From: Meandrina meandrites
Lineage: Eukaryota > Cnidaria > Anthozoa > Scleractinia > Meandrinidae
DNA: 64,000 nucleotides
Assembly (NCBI GenBank): GCA_963693305.1
Contig: OY855905.1
Span: forward strand, 44,784,895-44,848,894
Direction: 5' to 3'
The number at the start of each line of letters is the position of its first letter. Within the stretch, counting starts at the first letter, position 1. The position numbers were made by a program, and so were the translations under genes. Under the pieces are notes generated by a model that saw only the letters and a list, made by a program, of their open reading frames with translations, was not told the DNA's origin and ran no database searches. Of this stretch, positions 23,826 through 33,965 are shown in pieces.

Positions 23826-24119
23826 TTAAAATCAAATTCTCACGTTATGTTTTCAGGAATTGCTGGTGATTCTCTCTCTCTGCATCGTGGTTACCCCTTT
23901 ACAACCAAAGATCAGGATAATGACAGCTGGGGCAGTAACTGCGCTGTGAAGTTTAAAGGAGCCTGGTGGTACAGGTCTTGTCATGACTCCAACCTGAATG
24001 GTCTGTATCATCACGGACAACACTCATCAGGCGCTGATGGTGTCAACTGGTATCACTGGAAAGGACATAACTACTCCGCCAAGAGAGCTGAGATGAAAAT
24101 CAGACCAGTGCACTTTTGA

Positions 24120-27100
24120 GAACTTTCTGTCTTTCTTGTTTAATGACCAATTGAAATAAGAGGTGTGAAATGAAATGTCGCTGTAACTGGGTGATTAAAG
24201 TAATTTGAAAATAAGTTTTGTCTTTATCTTTTATTTCCTTTAACCACATAGTTTTTCAACATGCATTTCAATGATTTTAGCTCCACGACTTTGGCACAAC
24301 ATCCAAAACTGAGACACGCTTACAAAAATTTCTTCTTTGTCAGTTCATCTACTGTATCGTGACTGATGACGTGATTATTGTGTAAAGCAACATACTGCGC
24401 CTGAACCTAGCTGTGAGCGCGCTCGGAAATGAAGGACAGGTGGTCTCCGGATCGAAAAAAGCGTAAAAAGCGTAAAAAGGGTTGCTAATTCGACAATCTA
24501 GTTTCTGTTGAATAAACTTGGCCAATACGATTATTATTCCTATAAGACAGGAGCTGTATAGGATAGAATGCCAGCCCATCGCAGTTTTCAAACAGAGTTT
24601 CTCCGGTTTTACCAACAATTTTGTCAATATCATTTATGGAACTAAACGAAGTTACGCAACACAATTGAAAGTGAATTATTATAAAATGCATTTTCTCTTG
24701 GCGTACTTTATTCCTAGCTTTCGTTAATCCGCCGTGGATCGGCGATAGCTCAGTGGGAATACATTACGCTGAATACAGTAGCTTAAGGCCTCACTCGACT
24801 GATTTTATCACTCAAGATGCTACTGAAGGAAACTTCAAACGCTAAGAAATGCCGTTTAATTGAACTGATAGCTGACAAATGTTCAGTGATATTGCGTGCT
24901 CAAGGAATGCCGAATAAGGGATAAACTGAGGCATCTGTGTGGATGCCCTGACCATCAATTATCTGTTCCAGGTAATCCAGCTTTGCCACGAACAGCAGAT
25001 AGTGTCTGCTCCCAATCAGTGATTGGTTCTCTTCTATCTAGGCAAATCCACGTTCACTCTGATCAACTGCGGGAGTATGGGACTCGGTTTGATTTTACCC
25101 TGGGCTTTTTTCGTGAGGACAACAACCTATAATCTGTAGCTGCAAGCTTCAGTAGAGACAACGGCCTTGTGCTTTGGGATATGGATTAGAACACGTTCCA
25201 AACTCACTTACAGAGATTACAGAGAATTTTACAACGAATATTTTTGACATAAATGAAGCCAAGAAGACGAGGCGAAATGCTCAGAACAAAATGTTATTTG
25301 AGACATTTTAGTTCCCGGGCTTTTTCACCAGCCGGTCCCGTTTAGTAAAGAGCCTAGACCCAGCCCTGGCTTGCTGATGACGTCATCGAACAGCACTCGT
25401 CTCAGTTCTCGCGATAACACTGTAAAGAAACCAGCGGAGAACACCTGGAGACTGGGGCCATTGAAGTAATAACTGAAAACCTTGTAGTCTAGTTTTAAAT
25501 GAGCTAAGTCACTTTTATTAGTGATCTGATCAAGTGCAGTTGAATGTTTCATTATTACGCTTGGTCGTTATACATCACGATACAAATCGAATCACATCAA
25601 AACTCGAGAGGTATTCAGGACTTATAAAGTTATTTTAAAACTGACCTTTCATCGGTAAATGCCAGCTGCAAATTTTTCAGTTATATTTTCCTTTTTCCCT
25701 AGTTAACAGACCAGCAAAAAATATCAAATCAATTAAAAATGAAAAAGACACCAAACCGAAAATATCTGTTTATTTAGTGGACGATAAGGAATTCGAGTTT
25801 GTAAAGGAAGTGGATGGAAATCAACATTTTCGCAAAAAACGTCATCGCCGGCTCCAATTAATCAAACACTGTTTTGTCTGCTTTATGAAAAAGCCTGCAG
25901 AATTTGAATGAAGACATTTACCTCAAGCAATTACCTTTCCCTTCGCGTCGCTAGTTTCATAATACGACTTTTCCCGGGAAAAAGCTGAGGGTCCAACAAG
26001 AGAGACTTTATGTCCCGGCGAGATCCAAAACCGCTTTTAGCCGTGTTTGCGGCCCATGGTTTTGTGTTGGCGCATCTGAATACTGTTTCTACAAGGGTCA
26101 ACTTATCACAAAATTTCTCAGTGTCATTGCTTCTATCCGCACCGATACGGTGCTTTTGGAACACGTGCGCGCTAAATACTGGACGATCTAGCTTCTGGGA
26201 AAAGGTGAGTCGATCTTTTTAATACATTACACAAGTCATCTTGTAATCGATCGAAGTGGATATAATAATTTAAACCGGCGTTGACGATCTTCGAGAGCTA
26301 CAGGTGAATTTGTATTTAATTGTTTAGAAATTCCGCAAGAGAATATTATACTGTATGAGTAATATCGAAGCAAAACCGGCTCGGCACGGAGTTTTTCCGT
26401 GGTTTTACTGAGAAGCCTGTTATTGTATGCTTTACAGTGCTAGCGTCCAAGGGAACAGAGAATTGGTCCGAGAAATTGAAAATTCAAGAATTCAGGGGAT
26501 TAAAATTCCAGTGTTCGACTGAGCGAAGCGGATCCATCAAAACTGACTTTAGGTTCGAGTTCTCGGCAGGTTCGGGAAATCGGCACGGAGTGTGGTCTGG
26601 TCTTGTACTACAAATCCGAGGGTAAATAAAAGTGATGTTTGTACGTTTAATGTTTGTTTCTTTATATCGTGGGTTTAAGAAATCATGATTCCGCTGTATA
26701 CTTGTGTGAGTAACCACACAGGAAAGCTGAACCTCTGAAACTGAGTTTTTAGAACGTTCTAAGCCGTAAAAAATTGTTTAATTATGTCCGGCGCTATACT
26801 TTCCGTTTCATAAACATTGTCAAACGACGGATGGTTTAGTTGCTACATTTGAGACAGATTCAAATGTTCAAACCATGTTAAACATAGGTCTCTCCATTGA
26901 ATTGTCGCCAGCGGAAAAATAATTTTGACTACACATAAGCGGCTTCAAATATGAAAATTAAGCCTGCGACATTAATTTTCCACTGCCAAAAGAATAATTT
27001 TTCACGAGGAGCTGCAATTAAATATTCCGGTCACGAACAGGCGACGGGTTCGCTGACGTGTCATATTAATCACAAAATAAACTATGCTAAGCGCTCAATA

Positions 27101-29176
27101 CGAAAATGAATAAGTTTATAAATTACCAAAAAATCATCAGAGTATTGACATTTTACTTTATAACACAAGTTTAACATCGAAATAACCTTAGAAATTGTCT
27201 CTGGGATTTACTAAGAGCACGCACATGAATATCTCAATTCAAGTACATGTATCTCCAAATACATAAATTATTCTAAATACGTAAAGTTAAAACTTTATTT
27301 TGACACGTTTGCCCTGTCAACTATACAAATTAATATCTTTAACGAAAACCATAAATTAACATCTTTAACAAAAGCTTTAAGAATTTCTACAAAGCGGCAG
27401 GTTTTTAGAAGCATTACCGAAAATTTTGAAATATCGTATCGATTCTCTCAATGTTCATTTACGCTGTTATTGATTTAATTTTCCCTACGAATAATTTTTT
27501 TTCTGTCAGCCAGTATTATTTTGTGATTGTTAATAGAAGAGGCACTTGTTTATAAAACTCGACAATGGCCTACCGGAGGTAAAAATTTACAGTAGAATGT
27601 CTGAAAAGAATTATTTTGACTATATATTCTCAAACTGGCTTATACCCCATTCACACCAAAGCTTGAACATGTTTAAATGTTGTTTAGTTAAACACGGTTT
27701 AAAATTGCTTTCTTCATGGAAGTTGCTGACTATGTTTATCGACTTCAAATTTGGCACAATGAAAGCACAAGTTAGAGCATACTTGAACCCTATGTAAAAT
27801 TTAGTCTGTCAGTTGTCTGTTGCTGATTTTCATTTTCTTAAACCCAGGTATTAGTTTAAGTTTCCACGATGTTAATCCTTTAATAGGAAATTACACTGAT
27901 TCAGCTGGGAATATTTGTACACAAACAAAAACAAGATATATAATTTTATTTTCACTGTTTAACTGAGATAAAATTTTTCGTTACACTTTCTGCATTGCCC
28001 TCCCAGCGAAGAATTTAACCCATCTGATAAATTACTATTGCAAAGTTCCAAAAGAAACGACCCACAGAAGGAGCGATAAAATTTCGTGGTTGTAACAAAT
28101 CTGGAAAACAGCGAGCCTCTGAAACAGTAACGACGCTTTGTGACTACACAGTGATCTGAAACGCAACTGGACTTGTAATAAAAATAAAATGTTAAAAAAG
28201 CAACAAGCTGTACCAGACTGGTCGTCATGTTTGTCTTAATGACCCTTCTTTCAAATGCATTACATTAATTTGTTCTGATGTAATTGTACTGTTCTTTTCT
28301 TAAAGACCGATTCCTTCTGCGAAGTTTTATTCCTTTCGGCCTACATATGATACACGTTTTAGCTACTCGAAAGTTACGACGATGGCCTCATAACTCTTTG
28401 GGACTTCACGGTAACAAAAGAAACTACCGTCTCAGTTTTCTGCACGTACAAAATCGCGCGCTGAGTAAAAAGATGTCAAACGCAGCGCATTCATGCTATT
28501 TTTAAAACATGGCGTTTGATATTAACTAACGCGCGAGTTATCGTAAAAATTCGTAAAAATAAATCCCCATAAAATACAGATTCCACTAAAAACATATCCA
28601 AAACTAACATTTACCAAGCTACGAACGTGGGGAAATTTTAAGGGTTTTTTTCAAAAGCGACTTTGTCTAATCCCAAGAATAGCAACATTTTTTAGGACGA
28701 GTGCGGAACCCAACATTATTCAATGCAAATTGCCTGGGGAGTCCTTGGTGCAATTCTTAAGATCTTTATGAATTATTTATTTCTTGTTAAATCTGTGAAA
28801 ATTACAAGAAAGCGAGGACATAAAAATTAGTGAGAAACTTTTTGAGCTAGAAACCTTTGAAGGTGTCCAGGGTGGATTATTTGCATCTAAAAATGCCCGG
28901 AGCGCCATTTTAGCTGTTTAGTAGAATCAATAATTTCACATGATCCAGCTGGACAAGAATAGTTTCCCTGTGCAAACAAATTTTTAGAAACAATTAAATT
29001 TATACACAGCTAAAAATTTTCTTTTCACCTCGACTAAAAAAAACGTTTCTTTAACATGTCATCATATTATGGAATTGTCAATATTACACAAAAGATTGTC
29101 CAACACTCGGGAAACAAGAAAAAACGTCTTACACCGAACCCACTGACGTATTAACGCAAACACCTTACACTAAAGA
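24120..29176. other. Spacer of duplicated unit 3
   Basis: Five kilobases without a supported gene. After the ATTAAA signal (24194-24199) the sequence follows the other spacers: the GTGATATTGCGTGCT block near 24,886, the GACTGGGGCC block near 25,450, the empty DIRS site near 25,785, and GATCTAGCTTCTGGG near 26,187. It lacks the minisatellite seen in units 2 and 4. A short tRNA-like stretch (TAGCTCAGTGGGAATAC) near 24,747 lacks a B box. Confidence 0.55.
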
Positions 29177-29183
29177 CGAGTCA
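29177..29183 (+). promoter_or_regulatory. Degenerate AP-1-type site (CGAGTCA) upstream of gene D
   Basis: The block AAAGACGAGTCACATCC corresponds to AAAGATGAGTCACATCC of gene C, with T changed to C in the first core position. It begins 76 bp before the gene D ATG, the same spacing as in B and C. Confidence 0.4.
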
Positions 29184-29252
29184 CATCCGCTTTTTCACCA
29201 GTCCGTGACACAGTTAACTACGGTTAAGTTGAGCTTTGATAAAATTCGCACA

Positions 29253-30537
29253 ATGATTTGTGTTTTCTCGGGTTTTCGTTGTAGTTTGCTCTTCTTGGCG
29301 CTCTTTGTGGCGAGTCAAACTTTAGCTAAGCCGGGAAAAAACGCTAATAGCACCCCAGTCAGTTCTACAGGAACAAAGCATTGTAACAATGTGTACAACA
29401 GCTTCTATGCAGGGCCAAACAAGAAGATTGAAACGATCCTTGAAGAAATGAAGATACAACTCACTCAAGTACAACATGACATCAACATCCTCAAAGGGAA
29501 CAAGACATTGCTGAAAGGTAAGAACAAATCTGTTTGTGTGATGAAAAGTTATTATTAATCCTATATTCGTGGCGAAATGTAAGAAACTGCTTAACGATGT
29601 TTTTGTAAAAGATGGCATTTCAGTTCACGATGATAAACCTCCTTTTTACGTTAAACAGCTAAGAACTGTGCCGAGCTGTACAAATCTGGTCAAAGAATCA
29701 GCGGTGTTTATACAATTGACCCTGATGGTTCAGGTGCCTTTGATGTGTTCTGTGACCAAACAACAGCCGGTGGGGGGTGGACAGTGTTCCAGAAGAGACT
29801 GGATGGCTCCATTGATTTCTACCGCGGCTGGGCCGACTACAAACGTGGCTTCGGTAACCTGAATGGCGAGTTTTGGCTAGGACTGGACAAGATACACCGC
29901 CTGACTAAAACAACGAAGAACAGGCTTCGGGTAGATCTGGAAGACACTGCTGGCAAAACTGCTTACGCCGAGTACGACATGTTTGCAGTTACGAGTGAGA
30001 GGACTAAGTACCAGCTGAGCCTTGGAACTTACTCAGGTAAATTTTACCCAGTAGTTTTATTATCAAATTTATTTGTTACTTTTCTAGGTGATCTTAATGC
30101 GATGACTTTCTTTCGGTTAATATCAATCTGTGATCAAAACAATCTGTTGTGAATTTTTTAAAGTACAAGTAAAACAATATTTCCAACTGTTTGCAGTATT
30201 TCCAATCCTGTTGTAGAACCGCGTGTTTGTAAGTTCTGTATTATCTGAAATTAAATTCTCATGTTTTGTTTCAGGAACTGCTGGTGATTCTCTTTCTTCT
30301 CATCGTGGTTACCCCTTTACAACCAAAGATCAGGATAATGACAGCTGGGGCAGTAACTGCGCTGTGTCCTTTAAAGGAGCCTGGTGGTACAATGCCTGTC
30401 ATGCTTCCAACCTGAACGGTCTGTATCATCACGGAAAACACTCATCAGGCGCTGATGGCGTCAACTGGGGGGCCTGGAAAGGACATAACTACTCCGCCAA
30501 GAGAGCTGAGATGAAAATCAGACCAGTGCACTTTTAA
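29253..30537 (+). CDS. Fibrinogen-related lectin D, complete, 3 exons, 301 aa
   Basis: The exons are 29253-29517, 29659-30036 and 30275-30537, in phase 1 at GT/AG borders, 906 nt in total. The layout equals gene B: signal peptide 1-25 ([14 protein letters not shown]), a sequon and a Cys in the linker, a short coiled coil, then a FReD of about 212 residues. Compared with B, exon 2 gains one residue (LTKTTKN) and exon 3 loses one. Exon 3 reads [15 protein letters not shown] and GVNWGAWKG, whereas B has [15 protein letters not shown] and GVNWYHWKG, so the differences fall beside the presumed ligand pocket. Introns 1 and 2 are close to those of C. ATTAAA lies at 30613-30618. It is probably a secreted sugar-binding defence or symbiont-recognition lectin; that role is inferred. 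Confidence 0.93.
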
Positions 30538-30691
30538 GAACTTTCTGTCTTTGGTTATTTGCTGAGCAATGCAAATAAGAGATTAGAAAAGGAATGTCAC
30601 AGTAACTGGGTGATTAAAGTAATTAAAAAAACAAGTTTTGTGTTTATTTATTATTTCCTTTCACTTCTTTCATTTCCTCCCCTTTCCTCGT

Positions 30692-31345
30692 ATACCATTT
30701 ACAACGACTTTTAATCCATCACTTCCTCGCATTTCTTACATCATCAAAAAACATTATCATTTACTGCTCTCCTCTAACCGCTGCAAAAACGTTTTTCAGC
30801 AACAGTTACCTGTTGTTGCCTTCAGGCGTTCTCCTAACCTTCGTGACTTACTTGTTACAGCCAAACTTCCTTCTAATTCTACTAATCCCCATCCCCAACT
30901 CCCTTCCGGTTCTTTCCGTTGTGGAAAAAACTGCGCCACTTGCCCCTACATTTCTGACGGACTTACTACATATACCTTCTTTTCTACTAATGAAACGCGC
31001 CACATTAAATCTAACTTGACCTGTGACACTAAAAACCTCATCTACATGATTCAATGTAACCGCTGTAATTTACAATACATAGGAGAGACTAAACGACGTT
31101 TAAAAGACCGTTTTAATGAACACCGCCGTACCATAGATAACCCTAACACTAAATCTAAACCTACCACAGTTGCGCAACATTTCCTATCCTCTCCTAACCA
31201 CACTGCTAATGACATGCAACTAATCCCCATCGAAAAAGTCTTTTCAAACAGGGACTCAATCCGTAAGGCCAGGGAAGCCTTTTTAATCTTAAAAGGCAGG
31301 ACAATTGATCCCGAAGGTCTTAACATTCGCGAAGAAACATACTGA
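30692..31345 (+). pseudogene. GIY-YIG endonuclease end of a Penelope-like polyprotein
   Basis: The open frame ends at TGA 31343-31345. It contains the RT-to-nuclease linker (CKNVF, FRRSPNLRDLLV), a Cys-rich segment (CGKNCATCPY) and the nuclease core LIYMIQCNRCNLQYIGETKR followed by LKDRFNEHRR. IY and YIG correspond to the GIY-YIG motif, with the conserved Arg and His downstream. There is no start codon of its own, because the element is truncated. The frame is intact over about 215 codons, so the insertion is fairly recent. Confidence 0.8.
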
Positions 31346-31516
31346 TTTATTTATCTGTACTGTATTATCAGCTATTTTATTATTTTTAGTTTATTTTACT
31401 TTATTTTTATTTCATTCTACACTGTCAATTTCATTACCTTTACGTATTTCCGGTATTACGCAAAATACCGCAATCACTACATATAAAACCCTTCCCAATG
31501 TAATTTCCCATTGTAC

Positions 31517-31550
31517 CTGAAGAAGGCTGGTTTGGCCAGCCGAAATATAG
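31517..31550 (+). ncRNA. Hammerhead-like motif in Penelope-like 3' region
   Basis: CTGAAGA (31517-31523) is followed by a perfect helix GGCTGG/CCAGCC (31525-31530 with 31536-31541) and then GAAA (31542-31545). This is the hammerhead order (CUGAUGA, helix II, GAAA) with one core change, T to A. Penelope-like elements are known to carry hammerhead ribozymes in their terminal repeats. The core change probably weakens or abolishes cleavage. Confidence 0.45.
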
Positions 31551-31960
31551 TACACAAATTTAAAACCTTTCTACGTTGTATCGGTTTCTGCTTTTTTATA
31601 GTCTTCATTTTTCTATTTTAAACCGATCAGATCATTATTGATCCAACGTATACCAGTAGGATCATCGTCCACGGTTGCTTGCTTGTTTAAACACCCCATT
31701 ATTATAACTCCTCAACTCTGGCACAAAATCCAAAACGTGCACGCTTGTAACAATGTTTCTTTTGTGCATTTGTTGTATTGTGAGTTATGACGTAATAAAT
31801 GTCCAAAGGAACATAAGGCGCCTGCGCGTAGCTAAGAGCGCGCTTGCGAATCAAGGCAAACGCGGGCTCAGGCTAAAAGAGTTATTGTAGCGGCCTTCTT
31901 AAAACCGTAGCTTAATCGACAAATCTTGTTTCTGCAGAATTAGCTCGGCTAATGCAGTGA

Positions 31961-32570
31961 CAGTCGAACCACTATTAAGCTGCCATCCATTAATTAAGCG
32001 GCCACCCCCTAATAAGCGTCCAGTTCAGTGGCGGATCCAGGGGAGGGGCCCGGAGGACCCGGGCCCCAACCTTATTTTTTCGAAATAGCGCATTTTCTTA
32101 GAAGTGCCGGAATTATCTTCGCAGAATTCAACATTCATAGTCAAGCGGGCCCCCTCCTTAGCTCAAGGTATGGATCCGCCACTGCAGTTACTAAAGTCCC
32201 GAAACTACTGTCAGTAAAATATTGGTAATAAAACCCCTTTTAAGCGGCTACCTCTATTAAGCGGCCGCGGCCACCTTTTTGCCTTCCCGATGAGCGTTCT
32301 TCTATTGTTTTTACCCCTATTTAACGGCCAGCAAGAATGTAATATACGATGTTTAATTTTGTTTTCAACAAGCTCGGACAGACCAGAGTCAAATAAAGAA
32401 AGTGACGGCTGATAAAATCATTCAAACACTGGTTTATTGTCATCTTCATGTGATTCCGTTATTCCTTTTTCACGTATTAGAGAAACGTAACCTCTTAAAA
32501 TGCCTTTTGCTAATTTCTGACGAACAGTTGCTATTTCCACGAGGTTCGTTGCTTAATAGGGGTTCTACTG
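31961..32570. mobile_element. Tigger/pogo-like non-autonomous element (copy 2)
   Basis: The left end is CAGTCGAACCACTATTAAG and the right end is CTTAATAGGGGTTCTACTG followed by TA, an inverted pair of about 19 bp with mismatches. The interior is homologous to 11,115-11,727. It is interrupted by a younger MITE at 32026-32184. There is no transposase. Confidence 0.65.
32026..32184. mobile_element. 159-bp MITE with CAGTGGCGGATCCA ends
   Basis: Perfect inverted ends CAGTGGCGGATCC and GGATCCGCCACTG are flanked by direct CAGTT (32021-32025 and 32185-32189). The sister element near 11,148 reads GGCCAGTTACTAA without it, so the insertion happened in unit 4 only. A fragment with the same end (CAGTGGCGGATCCTTCC) also occurs near 50,143. 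Confidence 0.85.
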
Positions 32571-33089
32571 TATTATTCCCATAAGATAAGGGTTGTTCCT
32601 CCGTTTTCCCCAACAATTTTACCAGGATCCTTTATGGAACTAGACGAAGTTACACAACACAATTTAAGTGAATTATTCAGATAAAATGCTGTCCAGTCGC
32701 GAGCTTAAAATATCGATTCTTCGTATTGGTTGTCATAGCTTTCGTTCACTTTTAGTTGTGAGAATTTGCTGGTTGATCAAGGTAGTGTAATGATGAGTTT
32801 CTTTATTCTCATCACTTGCCTGCTTCACAATGTGTTGACCCTGGAAGGAGAAATAAGATATCGATCACACTTGGATTTAAACAGATTGACCGTTCTGACT
32901 TTTTCGTGCCGAAATCTTCTCTTCAGTGTATGTTTAAACAGAGTGAGCGTGTCCTTCTCTACAAAGGGGTCGGGTAGCAGCTGTCGCAAGGTCCCACGTC
33001 TTGCTACCCTTGAAGAGAACAACAGAACAAACAACAGGGGCAATGCCCCAAACCCCCCCAAAAAAACAAAACAAAATAGCAACTAGTAC

Positions 33090-33965
33090 ACACTAGGGGA
33101 AAATCAGTAGAATTACAAGCTTACGAGAGTTGCTACACTACTGGAGAAAAGAGAACAATAGAACAAACAACAGGAACAATGCCCCTAGCCCCAAAAACAA
33201 TAGCAACTGCGACACCCTAGGGGAGGATCAGTAGAATGACAAGCTTACGAGAGTTGCTACACTGCTGGAGAAAAGAGAACAATAGAACAAACAACAGGAA
33301 CAATGCCCCTAGCCCCAAAAACAATAGCAACTGCGACACCCTAGGGGAGGATCAGTAGAATGACAAGCTTACGAGAGTTGCTACACTACTGGAGAAAAGA
33401 GAACAATAGAACAAACAACAGGAACAATGCCCCTAGCCCCAAAAACAATAGCAACTGCGACACCCTAGGGGAGGATCAGTAGAATGACAAGCTTACGAGA
33501 GTTGCTACACTACTGGAGAAAAGAGAACAATAGAACAAACAACAGGAACAATGCCCCTAGCCCCAAAAACAATAGCAACTGCGACACCCTAGGGGAGGAT
33601 CAGTAGAATGACAAGCTTACGAGAGTTGCTACACTACTGGAGAAAAGAGAACAATAGAACAAACAACAGGAACAATGCCCCTAGCCCCAAAAACAATAGC
33701 AACTGCGACACCCTAGGGGAGGATCAGTAGAATGACAAGCTTACGAGAGTTGCTACACTACTGGAGAAAAGAGAACAATAGAACAAACAACAGGAACAAT
33801 GCCCCTAGCCCCAAAAACAATAGCAACTGCGACACCCTAGGGGAGGATCAGTAGAATGACAAGCTTACGAGAGTTGCTACACTACTGGAGAAAAGAGAAC
33901 AATAGAACAAACAACAGGAACAATGCCCCTAGCCCCCAAGAACAATTAGCAACTGCTACACTAAA
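33090..33965. repeat. 124-bp minisatellite, about 7 near-identical copies
   Basis: CCCTAGGGGAGGATCAG starts at 33215, 33339, 33463, 33587, 33711 and 33835, an exact 124-bp period. Copies are almost base-for-base identical, with about one difference per unit (for example CTGCTGG against CTACTGG near 33,261). A degenerate copy precedes and another follows the array. The sequence is related to the older 119-bp array at 12.2-12.8 kb. Confidence 0.95.

Larger units (their letters stand above)
20814..24119 (+). pseudogene. Fibrinogen-related lectin C, disrupted
   Basis: Exon 1 (20814-21078) is intact, with signal peptide and coiled coil nearly identical to B and D. Exon 2 starts at 21217. It carries an extra G in a run of seven (21330-21336; gene D has six), which shifts frame just before the WTVFQ segment. 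It is then split by a 1.34-kb transposon (21374-22718), and homology resumes with the DFYRGW segment at 22719 and ends at 22940. Exon 3 (23857-24119) is open and ends in TGA. Intron 2 holds a 678-bp foldback. Splice borders of all exons survive. The open stretch 22592-23023 is the second half of exon 2 joined to transposon sequence and is not a new gene. Full-length lectin cannot be made. Confidence 0.92.
30691..31705 (+). mobile_element. 5'-truncated Penelope-like element
   Basis: It is inserted in the 3' spacer of gene D. The homology with the gene B flank breaks after CCTTTCCTCG (30681-30690) and resumes at CTCCTCAACTCTGG near 31,708. The insert carries the C-terminal part of the Penelope polyprotein with a GIY-YIG nuclease, then an AT-rich tail and a hammerhead-like motif. 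Penelope-like elements combine an RT and a GIY-YIG endonuclease; here the RT is missing, consistent with 5' truncation on insertion. Confidence 0.8.

Noticed and set aside
24733..24800. tRNA-like TAGCTCAGTGGGAATAC stretch
   Set aside because: There is no B box or cloverleaf; only an A-box resemblance.
33090..33965. Regular direct repeats that could suggest a CRISPR array
   Set aside because: The repeated unit is the full 124 bp with no unique spacers, and the genome is animal; this is a minisatellite.
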